Source: Paenibacillus phocaeensis
GTDB taxonomy: Bacteria > Bacillota > Bacilli > Paenibacillales > Paenibacillaceae
Assembly: GCF_900021165.1 (NCBI RefSeq)
Contig: NZ_FCOQ01000032.1
Span: 36,903 to 100,902, forward strand
DNA: 64,000 nt
Reading direction: 5' to 3'
Part shown: positions 1-7,724 of the stretch, one piece after another
Numbering within the stretch: position 1 is the stretch's first letter
Layout of the letters: each line of letters opens with the position of its first letter
Position numbers and translations under genes: made by a program
Notes under the pieces: model-generated
The model's database searches: none
Told to the model about the DNA's origin: nothing
Seen by the model: the letters and a program-made list of their open reading frames with translations, nothing else

Positions 1-471
1 GAGGTGAAGCGCCATACCGAATACAGCCACGAGATTATTCTGAATTCGACGGGGGACGAGCTTTCCGCCCTGGTGGCGCTCCAGCATCACGAACGGGAAG
101 ACGGCAGCGGTTACCCGCAGGGCTTACGCGGGAAGGAAATTCATCCGTTTGCCAAAATTGCCGCCGTTGCCGACGTCTACTCGGCGATGACTTCCAATCG
201 GGTGTACCGTTCGAAGCAAGAGCTGCTATCGGTGCTGCGCGAACTCAACAGCCTCAGCTTCGGCAAGCTCAGCCCGGAACCTACGCAAGCGCTGATCCGC
301 CATTTGCTGCCGAACTTTATCGGCAAGAAAGTGATGCTGAACTCCGGCGAGATGGGTTCCATCGTCATGACCAACCAAACGGACTTCTTCCGGCCGCTCG
401 TCAAAACCGATTCCCGGTTCGTCGACCTGTCCAAGGAACGCGAAACCTCCATTGAAGAAGTTTATCTATAA
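1..471 (+). CDS. HD-GYP domain protein, C-terminal part (5' end outside window)
   Basis: The reading frame is open at base 1, so only the C-terminal 156 residues are present. Near residues 29-39 it has HHEREDGSGYP, the signature of HD-GYP phosphodiesterases, followed by the usual helix containing ADVYSAMTSNRVYR. The family normally hydrolyses cyclic-di-GMP. The preceding HD metal-binding motif must lie upstream and cannot be checked. After the GYP core there is a C-terminal extension of about 75 residues, probably a small beta domain, ending at a TAA at 469-471. A terminator follows directly. Enzymatic activity is inferred from the family. Confidence 0.88.
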   Translation, partial: EVKRHTEYSHEIILNSTGDELSALVALQHHEREDGSGYPQGLRGKEIHPFAKIAAVADVYSAMTSNRVYRSKQELLSVLRELNSLSFGKLSPEPTQALIRHLLPNFIGKKVMLNSGEMGSIVMTNQTDFFRPLVKTDSRFVDLSKERETSIEEVYL

Positions 472-484
472 TACGAAATCATTC

Positions 485-517
485 TCCCGGGCCGGACGGA
501 CCCGGGTTTTACTTTTG
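485..517 (+). terminator. Rho-independent terminator after the HD-GYP gene
   Basis: The CCCGGG at 486-491 pairs with the CCCGGG at 501-506, and TTTTACTTTT follows. It lies 14 bases after the stop codon of the HD-GYP gene. Confidence 0.7.
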
Positions 518-620
518 CCGCCGAAGTTGGGATATCGATTCCTCCATCTCCACGCCCGCCCAGCCAACCGCCGCCTATCCGCCATACACTAGCAGAAACA
601 ACGGAAGGGGTGAAGGAATC

Positions 621-959
621 ATGCCAAATTACCGGATCATCGTAGATTTATCCGATCGGATGCTGTATTTGCTGGACAACAACAGCGTCGTTCGCGGATT
701 CCCGGTCGGGATCGGCAAAATGCTCACGCAAACCCCGGAGGGAACGTATACGATCGTGAACAAAGCCCCGAACCCCGGCGGCCCGTTTGGCGCTTACTGG
801 TTGGGCTTGTCCAAGCCCCACTACGGGATCCACGGAACCAACGATCCCTCTTCGATTGGCGGAGAAGTTTCCCACGGTTGTATCCGAATGTACAACCCGG
901 ACGTCATCGAACTGGCCGGGATCGTGCCGATCGGAACAAGTGTGACGATACGGCAATAG
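621..959 (+). CDS. L,D-transpeptidase (YkuD family), single-domain
   Basis: A 112-residue protein consisting essentially of one YkuD catalytic domain. It shows the motif HGTN at 71-74 and SHGCIRM at 84-90, with Cys87 as the expected nucleophile and His85 and Arg89 next to it. Family members form 3-3 cross-links in peptidoglycan. No signal peptide or LysM domain is visible, so how it reaches the wall is unclear. Such short Ldt proteins are common in Bacillales and several are sporulation-linked. The start is supported by GGAAGGGGTGAAGG seven bases upstream. It is the last host gene before the prophage and its transcript probably ends at the hairpin at 1040-1077. Confidence 0.92.
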   Translation: MPNYRIIVDLSDRMLYLLDNNSVVRGFPVGIGKMLTQTPEGTYTIVNKAPNPGGPFGAYWLGLSKPHYGIHGTNDPSSIGGEVSHGCIRMYNPDVIELAGIVPIGTSVTIRQ

Positions 960-1039
960 GACCGGTAGAACAAATAACGTCCCTTAGTTCCGTTAACCGT
1001 GAACCTGCGCTATCCCCCACGCCGGCCGGATTTGCAACT

Positions 1040-1077
1040 TAAAAAAAGGAGAGGACCCGTTAAGGTCTTCTCCTTTT
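1040..1077 (-). terminator. Native terminator of the suf operon, now cut off by the prophage (also serves the plus strand)
   Basis: AAGGAGAGGACC (1046-1057) pairs with GGTCTTCTCCTT (1064-1075) with one G-T pair, 11 or more base pairs around a 6-base loop. On the minus strand it is followed by seven T residues (the A run at 1041-1047). On the plus strand TTTTGATTTT follows, so it can also stop the L,D-transpeptidase transcript. It lies just beyond the displaced sufB stop codon at 1093-1095, so before integration it would have been the end of sufB transcription. Confidence 0.85.
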
Positions 1078-1093
1078 GATTTTGCCGCTCTGT

Positions 1094-1116
1094 TACCCGA
1101 TCGAGCCTTCCATTTC
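1094..1116. repeat. Prophage attachment site, left junction (attL)
   Basis: Read on the minus strand this stretch is GAAATGGAAGG, four variable bases, then ATCGGGT and a stop. It encodes MEGSIG, the same last residues as SufB at the other end of the prophage (41636-41659). The identical core is 11 bases (1106-1116 versus 41649-41659), and ACCCGAT (1095-1101 versus 41638-41644) also matches. Both copies are in the same orientation, as expected for att sites. The bases left of 1106 are therefore the original host sufB tail and the bases right of 1116 are phage. Confidence 0.85.
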
Positions 1117-1219
1117 TACATCAAATGAGCGAATTAAACGCATAAATCGCACAATTATTACAACTCAACGCAAACAAGCGTTCTTATTTTACGTAATTTT
1201 TCTCCGTTTTCGCATGAAT

Positions 1220-1239
1220 CGGTATCACAAGTGGTATCA
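1220..1239. repeat. Paired CGGTATCA/TGGTATCA repeats, candidate integrase arm sites (left)
   Basis: CGGTATCA at 1220-1227 and TGGTATCA at 1232-1239 lie about 105 bases inside attL. The same octamer occurs twice, in the same orientation, just inside attR (41571-41578 and 41582-41589). The rest of the 960-1268 gap holds only the suf terminator, attL and AT-rich sequence; I see no other gene in it. Confidence 0.5.
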
Positions 1240-1268
1240 AATTAGAGGGATCGAGAGGAGCTATTAAA

Positions 1269-1505
1269 ATGGAACTTAAAGACCTATCCCCCGGCCAACT
1301 CGTCCGGATCACACCACCCCACCCGCACGCCGGGAGAAGTGGCCGTGTCCTCGAAGTAGGTACTTTTAAACTACTTTCAGGTGGAAAACTTATTGGAGCC
1401 AAAGTCGATATCCGTGAAGCTGGGTTGTTGATCGTATCACCGGAGCACTTGGAGCGAGTCGAGCCGGACCCGATATCTCCTGGCTGGGCGGAGATAGACA
1501 TATAA
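1269..1505 (+). CDS. Small KOW/SH3-like protein at the prophage left end
   Basis: A 78-residue protein with a good ribosome binding site (GAGAGGAG, eight bases before the ATG). The pattern GQLVRITPPHPHAGRSGRV resembles a KOW motif (residues about 9-27), followed by a strand rich in V and I and ending LIVSPEHLERVE. This suggests one small beta-barrel of the kind that binds nucleic acid or ribosomes. It lies on the plus strand, opposite to the lytic genes and beyond the lysis cassette, which is where lysogenic conversion genes often sit. Function unknown. Confidence 0.65.
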   Translation: MELKDLSPGQLVRITPPHPHAGRSGRVLEVGTFKLLSGGKLIGAKVDIREAGLLIVSPEHLERVEPDPISPGWAEIDI

Positions 1506-1595
1506 GGAAGGATTTAGGTGAGTAAATCAGAATTAATCATAGTAGAGGGACACCAACAAATCAAAGTATGATTAATTAAAGGAGTGTACTGTATT

Positions 1596-1799
1596 ATGAA
1601 GTTTGGAATGCGTAAACCAAGTATTAAGAAACGAATCTCCGCCCGCACAAGCATCAAGCGTCAGATTGTTCATAGGGCTGGAATTAAGATGCCCCGTGGT
1701 TACGGATGGTTAAGGAATCCAAAGAAGGCTGCTTACAACAAAGTCTATAACAAGACAACTTTTGATATCTTCAAAATGATCAAAAAGATGTTTAAATGA
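1596..1799 (+). CDS. Small very basic phage-end protein, unknown function
   Basis: 67 residues, rich in K and R, beginning MKFGMRKPSIKKRISA and containing PRGYGWLRNPKKAAYNKVYN. I chose the ATG at 1596 because AAAGGAG lies 11 bases upstream; an in-frame GTG at 1584 lacks a suitable site. Short basic proteins with the RKPSxKKRxxARTS and NPKKAAYNxVYN patterns are, from memory, common in Firmicute prophages and integrative elements. The charge suggests nucleic-acid binding. It is plus-strand and converges on the endolysin gene. Confidence 0.7.
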   Translation: MKFGMRKPSIKKRISARTSIKRQIVHRAGIKMPRGYGWLRNPKKAAYNKVYNKTTFDIFKMIKKMFK

Positions 1800-1801
1800 C
1801 A

Positions 1802-1840
1802 AAATGCCTCGCCAGCCCATAAGGCCAGCGAGGCTCTTTT
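1802..1840. terminator. Bidirectional terminator between convergent genes
   Basis: GCCTCGC (1806-1812) pairs with GCGAGGC (1828-1834), with TCTTTT on the plus side and ATTTTG on the minus side. It can end both the small basic gene and the long late operon after the endolysin. Confidence 0.7.
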
Positions 1841-1875
1841 GCTACCGGTGCTTCCGGATTTTAGAATATTATATC

Positions 1876-2574
1876 CTATTTTTTGGTAGCCCGCAATCCA
1901 ATAGCCAGTGTTCTCCACCCCTCAGCCGTAAACTCCGGCTCACTGATCAGTCCGCCCAGGTCCGCCGAGCCAAACTCCTGTACAAACCACTTCGGAGCCG
2001 GGATCTTCTCAACCGCTTTTTCCAACTCATTCACACGTTTTTCAAGCTTATCAAATGCCGCCTTTTCTGCTGCTGTCATACTCTCGTCCTCCTTATTGAT
2101 TTTCGCCAACGCCTTCGCCATGGCCGTCTCTGTCGGTTGCTGACCTGCGCGGTATTGGGCCGTTGTCAGGCCGAAGCACATTTCAAAGTGGGGGTAATCC
2201 TTGAAGCTCGTCCAATCCCCGCCCCACGCAAAGCCAAGCGCTTTTGCAATCTCCACAACGATCATCCAGTCCCGACCAACTTCCCAGGACACGGATTTCC
2301 CATCTGGTTTCAACAAGCAAAAGTCGATCGCCACGCCGAAGTTATGGAAGCTGTATCCGCCGCGGGCGTTGGTCACGATTTGCCCGGGTTTGGTTCGGCC
2401 CTGTGCGTAAAGCGCGTCCTGTTCAGCGATTGTCCGAAGCCCCTGCGTGATCAGGATCGGCACACCACGAGCAAATGAGCGCTCAATCAGCTTCTCCGTA
2501 GCTAACCGAACAATGGGATGCAGCCCTCGCAACTTGGATTCAGATTTACTCTTTACGTACTCCAGAGTCAGCAT
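1876..2574 (-). CDS. Phage endolysin, M15 L-alanyl-D-glutamate peptidase
   Basis: 232 residues. The N-terminal 140 residues are an M15 (VanY/CwlK-like) zinc peptidase: SFHNFGVAID at 75-84 fits SxHxxGxAxD with His77 and Asp84 as metal ligands, and His129 in PHFEM is the third. This type cuts the L-Ala-D-Glu bond in peptidoglycan stems, as in Listeria phage Ply500. Residues about 165-190 form a coiled coil, and the last 40 residues are a small domain of unknown type, perhaps wall-binding. It overlaps the end of the holin gene by 29 bases, the standard lysis cassette, and is the last gene of the late operon. Confidence 0.93.
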   Translation of the reverse strand: MLTLEYVKSKSESKLRGLHPIVRLATEKLIERSFARGVPILITQGLRTIAEQDALYAQGRTKPGQIVTNARGGYSFHNFGVAIDFCLLKPDGKSVSWEVGRDWMIVVEIAKALGFAWGGDWTSFKDYPHFEMCFGLTTAQYRAGQQPTETAMAKALAKINKEDESMTAAEKAAFDKLEKRVNELEKAVEKIPAPKWFVQEFGSADLGGLISEPEFTAEGWRTLAIGLRATKK

Positions 2575-2968
2575 CTTCTACGCCCCCTTTTCCTTGTAAA
2601 ATAGCAATTGCTTTACGAAGCCCCGGTGGAATCGGTGCACCAAGTCGGCCGGCATTTTCAAGCAAACTTAAAAGCTCGTTGGAGAGGTAAAAGAAAATTG
2701 CTGCATCCCGAAATAAATGGGCGTTACCAAGGGCTGAGTCTACCAAGTGTGCCACGGCAACAATCGCAAAGATCATCACCTTTTTGGCGATCCCCCAGCC
2801 TCCGATCCGGCTGCTTAGTTTACCCTCTTGGGCAGCTGCCGCCACTCCTGAAATATAATCAATTACAACAAAAGCCAACAATACATTAAGCAATGACGAC
2901 CAGCCCCCAAATAGAAATGATGCGGCTGAGCCGCCAATAGCGATGACACCTTTGATTACGTTATCCAC
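2546..2968 (-). CDS. Phage holin (holin 4 / Cp-1 toxin-secretion family)
   Basis: A small membrane protein with hydrophobic segments around residues 10-35 and 60-85 and a short charged tail. The patterns FGGWSSLLNVLLAFVVIDY and FYLSNELLSLLENAGRLG are typical of the phage_holin_4 family. Holins open the membrane so the endolysin reaches the wall. I prefer the GTG at 2968 (140 residues) because AAAGGA lies eight bases upstream; the in-frame ATG at 2977 has no spacing to that site. The gene directly precedes and overlaps the endolysin gene. Confidence 0.9.
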   Translation of the reverse strand: MDNVIKGVIAIGGSAASFLFGGWSSLLNVLLAFVVIDYISGVAAAAQEGKLSSRIGGWGIAKKVMIFAIVAVAHLVDSALGNAHLFRDAAIFFYLSNELLSLLENAGRLGAPIPPGLRKAIAILQGKGGVEDADSGVRKE

Positions 2969-3018
2969 CTTTATCATCCTTTCAAATGTAATAGCCCCCG
3001 GATCGGCTCCGAGGGCAT

Positions 3019-3040
3019 AAAAAATACGCCGGTTAGGCGC
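3019..3040 (-). terminator. Weak terminator between tail fibre and lysis genes
   Basis: On the minus strand a short CGCC/GGCG hairpin is followed by TATTTTTTA. A second, larger GC hairpin lies at about 2988-3014. Together they may dampen transcription into the lysis cassette. Nothing else was found in the 3000-3105 gap. Confidence 0.4.
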
Positions 3041-3105
3041 TGATTTGTGTAACGTCTTTACTTCTAAACATTCTGATCATTGTCAACACCCTTCTTATCT
3101 TTTTT

Positions 3106-4098
3106 TTATGCGTAGTTTATTGTGCCTATTATTGCCGCAATTGTATCGTCATAAGTTGTGCCATACTCGTATAAAGCACCTATCCCGAACTCAAGAGGAT
3201 GATCAATAAACGGAGGTAAATTCGAGGCACGATAAACACCAAGAGTCACGTCCCGAATTGTCGCAGTTCTATTTACTAGGTCAAAGGTCATAAGCGAAAG
3301 ATAAAAAACTGTTGCAGTTTCGTAGTAACTCCACGTTTCTCCTGTATCTATATTCCGAATGTATACATAAGAGTATCTTGTACCCCCAAGATATCTCATA
3401 AAGCTATCCGATAGAGAATTTGCCTTAAAACTAAAAAACCGGCAGCCTGCAGGAATGTTCAAAACCGGCACTCTGCCGGAGTACGGGTTAGGAACAGGTG
3501 GCCCTATAGACGCATTCACCGCAGCCGAGCCCGCTAGACTTGGCTTTATCTGCCCAATCTTCCCCGCCAATTGTCCAAACGTATCGCTGCCTGATGCCGG
3601 TACGCCTTTGCCAGTGATAGCGGCAGCGACCGCGTTTTTTCCATCACTGACATTTGTAAAAAGCTCGTTGATCGCGGCAACCGTATTGCCTTTGGCCGTT
3701 GTGAGCAAGCTAGGCAGTGAGCCAACCGCATTATCCACGGTATCCTTACGAGCAATATCGTCCGCCGCTGATGGGGCTGCTATTTTTGCCCGGCCGGCGG
3801 CGTCGCGGATTATAAGACGATTCGCAGTAGCTGCAGATACGGCCCCATGAGCCGTTGTCAACGCTGCGTGTGTACCCAACGCGTCATTAACCGTTTTTAC
3901 TGCTAACGGCGTAGCAGCTAAGGTTTCGTTGGAGCTGTTTGAGCTGCTGGATAGCTGCACGATCCCTGGAGTGGTCAGACTTGCGGGCGGGATCTCGATG
4001 TTATCAACGTCCTCGCGGAGTTGGTTAACCTCTCCACCAAGCTCATTTAAGTCTGCAGGCTTTACTATGTCATTTAATCCCCAATCTGTTTTAGCCAT
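3106..4098 (-). CDS. Tail fibre protein
   Basis: 330 residues. After a helical N-terminal stretch it has TTPGIVQLSSSSNSSNET and LAATPLAVKTVNDA, the repeat type found in T4-like and other phage fibre shafts. Ala- and Thr-rich segments with DTFGQLAGKIG follow. The last 120 residues are aromatic-rich and lack low-complexity sequence, probably the receptor-binding tip. The gene stands after the baseplate genes xkdT and xkdU, the usual place for the host-range determinant. The chaperone role of the preceding small gene is unknown. Confidence 0.85.
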   Translation of the reverse strand: MAKTDWGLNDIVKPADLNELGGEVNQLREDVDNIEIPPASLTTPGIVQLSSSSNSSNETLAATPLAVKTVNDALGTHAALTTAHGAVSAATANRLIIRDAAGRAKIAAPSAADDIARKDTVDNAVGSLPSLLTTAKGNTVAAINELFTNVSDGKNAVAAAITGKGVPASGSDTFGQLAGKIGQIKPSLAGSAAVNASIGPPVPNPYSGRVPVLNIPAGCRFFSFKANSLSDSFMRYLGGTRYSYVYIRNIDTGETWSYYETATVFYLSLMTFDLVNRTATIRDVTLGVYRASNLPPFIDHPLEFGIGALYEYGTTYDDTIAAIIGTINYA

Positions 4099-4382
4099 CA
4101 GGCTCCCTCCTTAATATCAACTGTCTGCAAAATAAGCGTATCCGAGGTAATCGGGATGTACACGTCGTTGCTGCTGATCAAATGATTGGTGCTGTTTTTA
4201 AGCTCGATTTTGGTGACCACCGGCACCGCACTAGCAGGTACAATATACTGCATCCCTACCGTGGCCCCGGTAACCGATTTGACCTCGAACGTATCAATTT
4301 CGTAAGTCCCGTTAAGGACCACCTTGGCAATCTTGCTATCTACCAAGTCGGCAACTTCCGATAAAAGCGTACTTGCGATCAT
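4098..4382 (-). CDS. Small baseplate or fibre-linked protein, unknown
   Basis: 94 residues, rich in V, I and T, predicted mainly beta, with no motif I can name. Its stop overlaps the first base of the fibre gene and its start overlaps the end of the xkdU homologue, so it is translated with them. By position it may connect fibre to baseplate or help fold the fibre. Confidence 0.75.
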   Translation of the reverse strand: MIASTLLSEVADLVDSKIAKVVLNGTYEIDTFEVKSVTGATVGMQYIVPASAVPVVTKIELKNSTNHLISSNDVYIPITSDTLILQTVDIKEGA

Positions 4383-4963
4383 TTATAGACCACCTCCATA
4401 CCTAAGTCGGCAAACGGTTTTTCGCCAAGCCGCCAACTGCCGTCCAAACGATAGTTCCAGCTCACCGACCGCATCTTGATTCGCTCTCTAAGCTCGATCG
4501 TGTCCTGCAGGGAGGTATGCTGCTGATAGAGCATATTGGCCGGCTTTGTGACCTTCACCGTTCGTTCGACCTCCTTAAATAGGGCAGCGTTGTCGATATT
4601 TGTGGTAACGGTCAAGATAAAGGCTTGCGGATCCGCGCTTACGATCGTCAGCCCTGCACCGACCAAAAAGTCCAGCCGTTGCTGCAGGTACCGTACCGTA
4701 AAAGGCGGCTTGGTCGAGTACCGATTGATCAGCCGTTTCCGCCGAAACTCCAACGTCTCCGTTGTCGGATCCGCCTGGATGCCGAGCAGCTTCTCTCTTC
4801 GCCGGATCGCTTGTTCGGACGCATCGGTCACAAACTGGTCGTCAAACAGCGTCTTTACGGCCTGCTCGGCGGATATTACCTCCTGAGCTTCCGTGTCGGT
4901 CAGCTCCACGAAATCGATAACATCGTGGTAGATGTCCGGCAGGTATTCCAGCAGCCTATTCAT
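4379..4963 (-). CDS. xkdU: Baseplate protein, XkdU/YmfQ (DUF2313) family
   Basis: 194 residues beginning MNRLLEYLPDIYHDVIDF, as in YmfQ/XkdU proteins, with the conserved EFRRKRLINRYSTKPPFT segment in the middle. These are analogues of phage P2 gpI or Mu gp48, which attach at the baseplate wedge. It overlaps xkdT by eight bases. Assignment rests on sequence pattern and on its fixed position after the gpJ-like gene. Confidence 0.88.
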   Translation of the reverse strand: MNRLLEYLPDIYHDVIDFVELTDTEAQEVISAEQAVKTLFDDQFVTDASEQAIRRREKLLGIQADPTTETLEFRRKRLINRYSTKPPFTVRYLQQRLDFLVGAGLTIVSADPQAFILTVTTNIDNAALFKEVERTVKVTKPANMLYQQHTSLQDTIELRERIKMRSVSWNYRLDGSWRLGEKPFADLGMEVVYK

Positions 4964-6035
4964 TGAGGCTCACCGTCCCCATGATCGGGATCTGCTCGTC
5001 CGTCAGTACAACATTGGCCGCGCCGCCGTTAAGCTGCGTCCCGGTAATATCGACTACGCCCGGCACGGTCAGGATTCGCGACTCAATCTGTGCGGTACGT
5101 ACGACGATGGCTGACGAGTCGGCCCAAGCCTGCCGAAGCGACAGCAGATAAGCTCGGATCGCCTCCTCCACGTCACTCTGTACCTGGCCGATTGTCGTTC
5201 CTGCGGTAAGCGTCAGCGTGGCCGCGACATTGATCGTAACCGCCTGCGCACCGGTGATGGTGACCTGGTGCCCGATCGGCGCCAGGCCGATACCCTGACC
5301 GCTGTTACCTACCGGGTCGATCTGCGTTTGCACCTCGTCAATCAGCGTAGAGGATGGAGGGTTAAAGTCAGACGCAATGATCGTGCATTTGACCGTACCG
5401 CCCCCTGACCAAGTCGGGAACACCTTAACGCCGCCGACGCCGTTAATCGCGTTGATCTCCTGCTTGTAGTCCGCGACGTTGCCGCCAAAGGCCTGCTCGT
5501 TGATGGCTGACGTGTAGCGCTGCCGGAGCGACTCGTCCGTTTCGGCATCATCCCCCGGCACCAGCACATCGGCCAGCTCCGCCCGCGCCAGTCCCTCGAT
5601 ATAATCGATCGGCAGCAACGCCCCGAAGTCCTGATTACCGATGACGCCGACCGTCTCGCACTCCAACAACCATTGGCCCGCAGCGATCCGGCTAATAGCG
5701 ATATAGTTGAGATCGCCGAGTGAAAACCGGCTACCAACAGGCACATCCATTGGCACGTCACCAGACGCAAAAAACAAGCCTTTGCGCCTTGCCTTTGTCG
5801 CAGGCTCCCGGTTAATGCCAAACTCGGCCGTGCGGCGCTCCAGATACTCGCCTGTTGCTGTGTCAGCAAAGGAAAGGTTAAGGTTGATGTCTAACTCCAT
5901 GTAAAGCTGTGCGAGCTCAGCGGCTGCAGGAGCCACAGCATCATAGATAATGCTCCCGGGCCTCTTGTCAACGCTGTCTGGCACCCGGGCCAACATCCGA
6001 TTAAGGATCACTTCAAAGGTTTGCCCCTCATACAC
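4956..6035 (-). CDS. xkdT: Baseplate wedge protein, gpJ-like (XkdT)
   Basis: 359 residues with the gpJ/Mu gp47 layout: MYEGQTFEVILNRML at the start, VDKRPGSIIYDAVAPAAAE, then ADTATGEYLERRTAEFGI and the central DETDESLRQRYTSAI. These features are typical of Baseplate_J proteins, which form the wedge of contractile tails. Overlaps both neighbours by 8 bases, showing translational coupling. Confidence 0.95.
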   Translation of the reverse strand: MYEGQTFEVILNRMLARVPDSVDKRPGSIIYDAVAPAAAELAQLYMELDINLNLSFADTATGEYLERRTAEFGINREPATKARRKGLFFASGDVPMDVPVGSRFSLGDLNYIAISRIAAGQWLLECETVGVIGNQDFGALLPIDYIEGLARAELADVLVPGDDAETDESLRQRYTSAINEQAFGGNVADYKQEINAINGVGGVKVFPTWSGGGTVKCTIIASDFNPPSSTLIDEVQTQIDPVGNSGQGIGLAPIGHQVTITGAQAVTINVAATLTLTAGTTIGQVQSDVEEAIRAYLLSLRQAWADSSAIVVRTAQIESRILTVPGVVDITGTQLNGGAANVVLTDEQIPIMGTVSLNE

Positions 6036-6423
6036 TCGCGGTTACCTCCTCCTTAAAATCTCCGTAAATAGACACCACCGTAAAGGTTACCAGGGCCTCA
6101 TCACCGGTGATGTTGATCTGCATATCCGCGATCTCAGATATACGGTCATCCTGCAGGAGGGCTTCCCGGATCCTTCGTTCAATCTCCGACCGGACATACC
6201 CTTGGCTCCTGCCCTGCAGGCTGCTGATCTCGCTGCCATAGTTGGCATCGTAGATCAGATGAGCAAACCGGTCTGTCCGCAGAATCTTGTAGACGGCCTG
6301 CCGGACCGCTTCCAGCCCATCCACCATACCCGTCGCCTTGCCCGCAGCAAAGTCAATGCCGTACGTCCGGCTGGTTTGCTGCGTCTCCGCCGCGTCCTGT
6401 ATAGATCCACCAATCGGTATCAT
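6028..6423 (-). CDS. xkdS: Baseplate protein XkdS (DUF2634)
   Basis: 131 residues. Contains TYGIDFAAGKATGMVDGLEA followed by LRTDRFAHLIYDANYGSE, the pattern of XkdS/gp25-like baseplate proteins, and ends in a beta-strand stretch (EALVTFTVVSIYGD). Overlaps xkdR and xkdT by a few bases. Confidence 0.9.
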   Translation of the reverse strand: MIPIGGSIQDAAETQQTSRTYGIDFAAGKATGMVDGLEAVRQAVYKILRTDRFAHLIYDANYGSEISSLQGRSQGYVRSEIERRIREALLQDDRISEIADMQINITGDEALVTFTVVSIYGDFKEEVTASV

Positions 6424-6761
6424 TCGCCCACCACCTTATCCAAGACAACGTACTTCTGGCCACCCTGCACCCGGAGCAGCAGCACGGTATCGCCAGCCTT
6501 GAGCCCTTCCCGGATTACGACTTTCTCCGTCAGAGCCTCCCCGGTATCCTCGCTGCTTGTGGTATGCTTGTGCTTCAGATCGACTTCGTAGCGGGTCAAC
6601 TGCTCCGGGACAATTAAAAAATCCTCGTCGAGAGTAAAACGCTGATCCACGTTTATCTCAAGAGGATTTGTCTTTGTGACCTTGCCAAACATGACCGCTA
6701 CCGGGTTGCTGGCCTCTATCGCCCCGGCCCCCAGCCGCTTGATAGTATCGCTTAGCGTCAT
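6420..6761 (-). CDS. xkdR: XkdR-like protein (DUF2577)
   Basis: 113 residues. The segment FGKVTKTNPLEINVDQ and the C-terminal KAGDTVLLLRVQGGQKYVVL fit DUF2577 proteins of PBSX-type phages, small beta-barrel proteins of the baseplate hub. Overlaps both neighbours by one to four bases. Confidence 0.88.
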   Translation of the reverse strand: MTLSDTIKRLGAGAIEASNPVAVMFGKVTKTNPLEINVDQRFTLDEDFLIVPEQLTRYEVDLKHKHTTSSEDTGEALTEKVVIREGLKAGDTVLLLRVQGGQKYVVLDKVVGE

Positions 6762-7714
6762 TAGACCACCTTCACTTCTATCGATACTGTGTAATCGTCG
6801 CCGTTAAAAATATGAGAGCATTCCTCGATCAAGAATAACTGATCGATGGCCAACTCACCGATTTCTACTTTTAGATAGCTGCCGACACGGACCGTCGGAT
6901 CACCAAGTGCCGTTATTTTTAGGCTCTTGGTCTCCCGATTTTTCAGCTTAGAGAGCTGATCGAGGAGCGCCTTAATCTGCGCCTCGTTTTGGTTATCGTC
7001 GACCTTTTGGTAATACTGCAGCCGGCCCCATTTGGCGATATTGTTGCTGTCTTGGGCAATGTACACGTCACGCTTGCCGCTCTTCTTGTTGTCCCGTACC
7101 AGCTTGATACGGTTATACGTGTCACTGTCGATCGATTGTTGATACGTAAAGTCCGTCAAGAGGCTCTCGTCCCCGATCACCAGCTCCAGCACGCGGTCCT
7201 TAACGTTTTGCACGGCCAGCTTGCCGTAGTCGTCGTAAAACACGTAAATACTGCCGGTGTTAATCGTGGTCAGGGCAAAGGCCTTGTCGATGATGTCGAG
7301 CAACTTCTGGCCGTCCTCCACCATGGATGGGATTTTATATTTCGTGTCTACGACATGCCCCCATTTGAGCCCGAAGTCATCCGCGATTTGCTTGACGATC
7401 GCCGCGGCGGTTTTGTTTTTGAATACATAAGTATCGGTTGCAGCTAGATACCGGATCTGATCATAAGCCTTGATGGTCAGCGTATCTGCTTCGCTGCGGC
7501 CAATCGTAAAGACATAACCATAAAATAAAGGGACATCATCCCACCTAAGCGCGATAATGTCCCCGTTGTTGATCATGTAATTGGCATCTTGCAGGATAGT
7601 GAGGTCTACGCTGCCAGGCTTGCCGATCCGGGACGTCTTCCAGGTAGCGCTCGTTACGAGCTCCGATATGTCAAAGACGCCGCCCTGCTTGTTATCTGTG
7701 ATTACCTGTAGCAT
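6761..7714 (-). CDS. xkdQ: Baseplate hub protein XkdQ
   Basis: 317 residues, beta-rich, analogous to P2 gpD/T4 gp27 hub proteins. Typical segments are GDIIALRWDDVPLFYGYVF, YDQIRYLAATDTYVFKNK and YQQSIDSDTYNRIKLVRDN. Family membership also rests on position between xkdP (LysM) and xkdR. The central spike gene is not separate here; the hub and LysM protein probably perform that role. Confidence 0.9.
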   Translation of the reverse strand: MLQVITDNKQGGVFDISELVTSATWKTSRIGKPGSVDLTILQDANYMINNGDIIALRWDDVPLFYGYVFTIGRSEADTLTIKAYDQIRYLAATDTYVFKNKTAAAIVKQIADDFGLKWGHVVDTKYKIPSMVEDGQKLLDIIDKAFALTTINTGSIYVFYDDYGKLAVQNVKDRVLELVIGDESLLTDFTYQQSIDSDTYNRIKLVRDNKKSGKRDVYIAQDSNNIAKWGRLQYYQKVDDNQNEAQIKALLDQLSKLKNRETKSLKITALGDPTVRVGSYLKVEIGELAIDQLFLIEECSHIFNGDDYTVSIEVKVV

Positions 7715-7724
7715 ATCGCACCTC

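Noticed and set aside
1076..1267. 63-codon plus-strand frame across attL
   Set aside because: It spans the host/phage junction, has no ribosome binding site, and its first part is the antisense of the old sufB end.
3033..3080. 15-codon minus-strand frame after the tail fibre gene with a fair ribosome binding site
   Set aside because: Too short to support as a gene, with no known counterpart; it ends inside the weak terminator hairpin.
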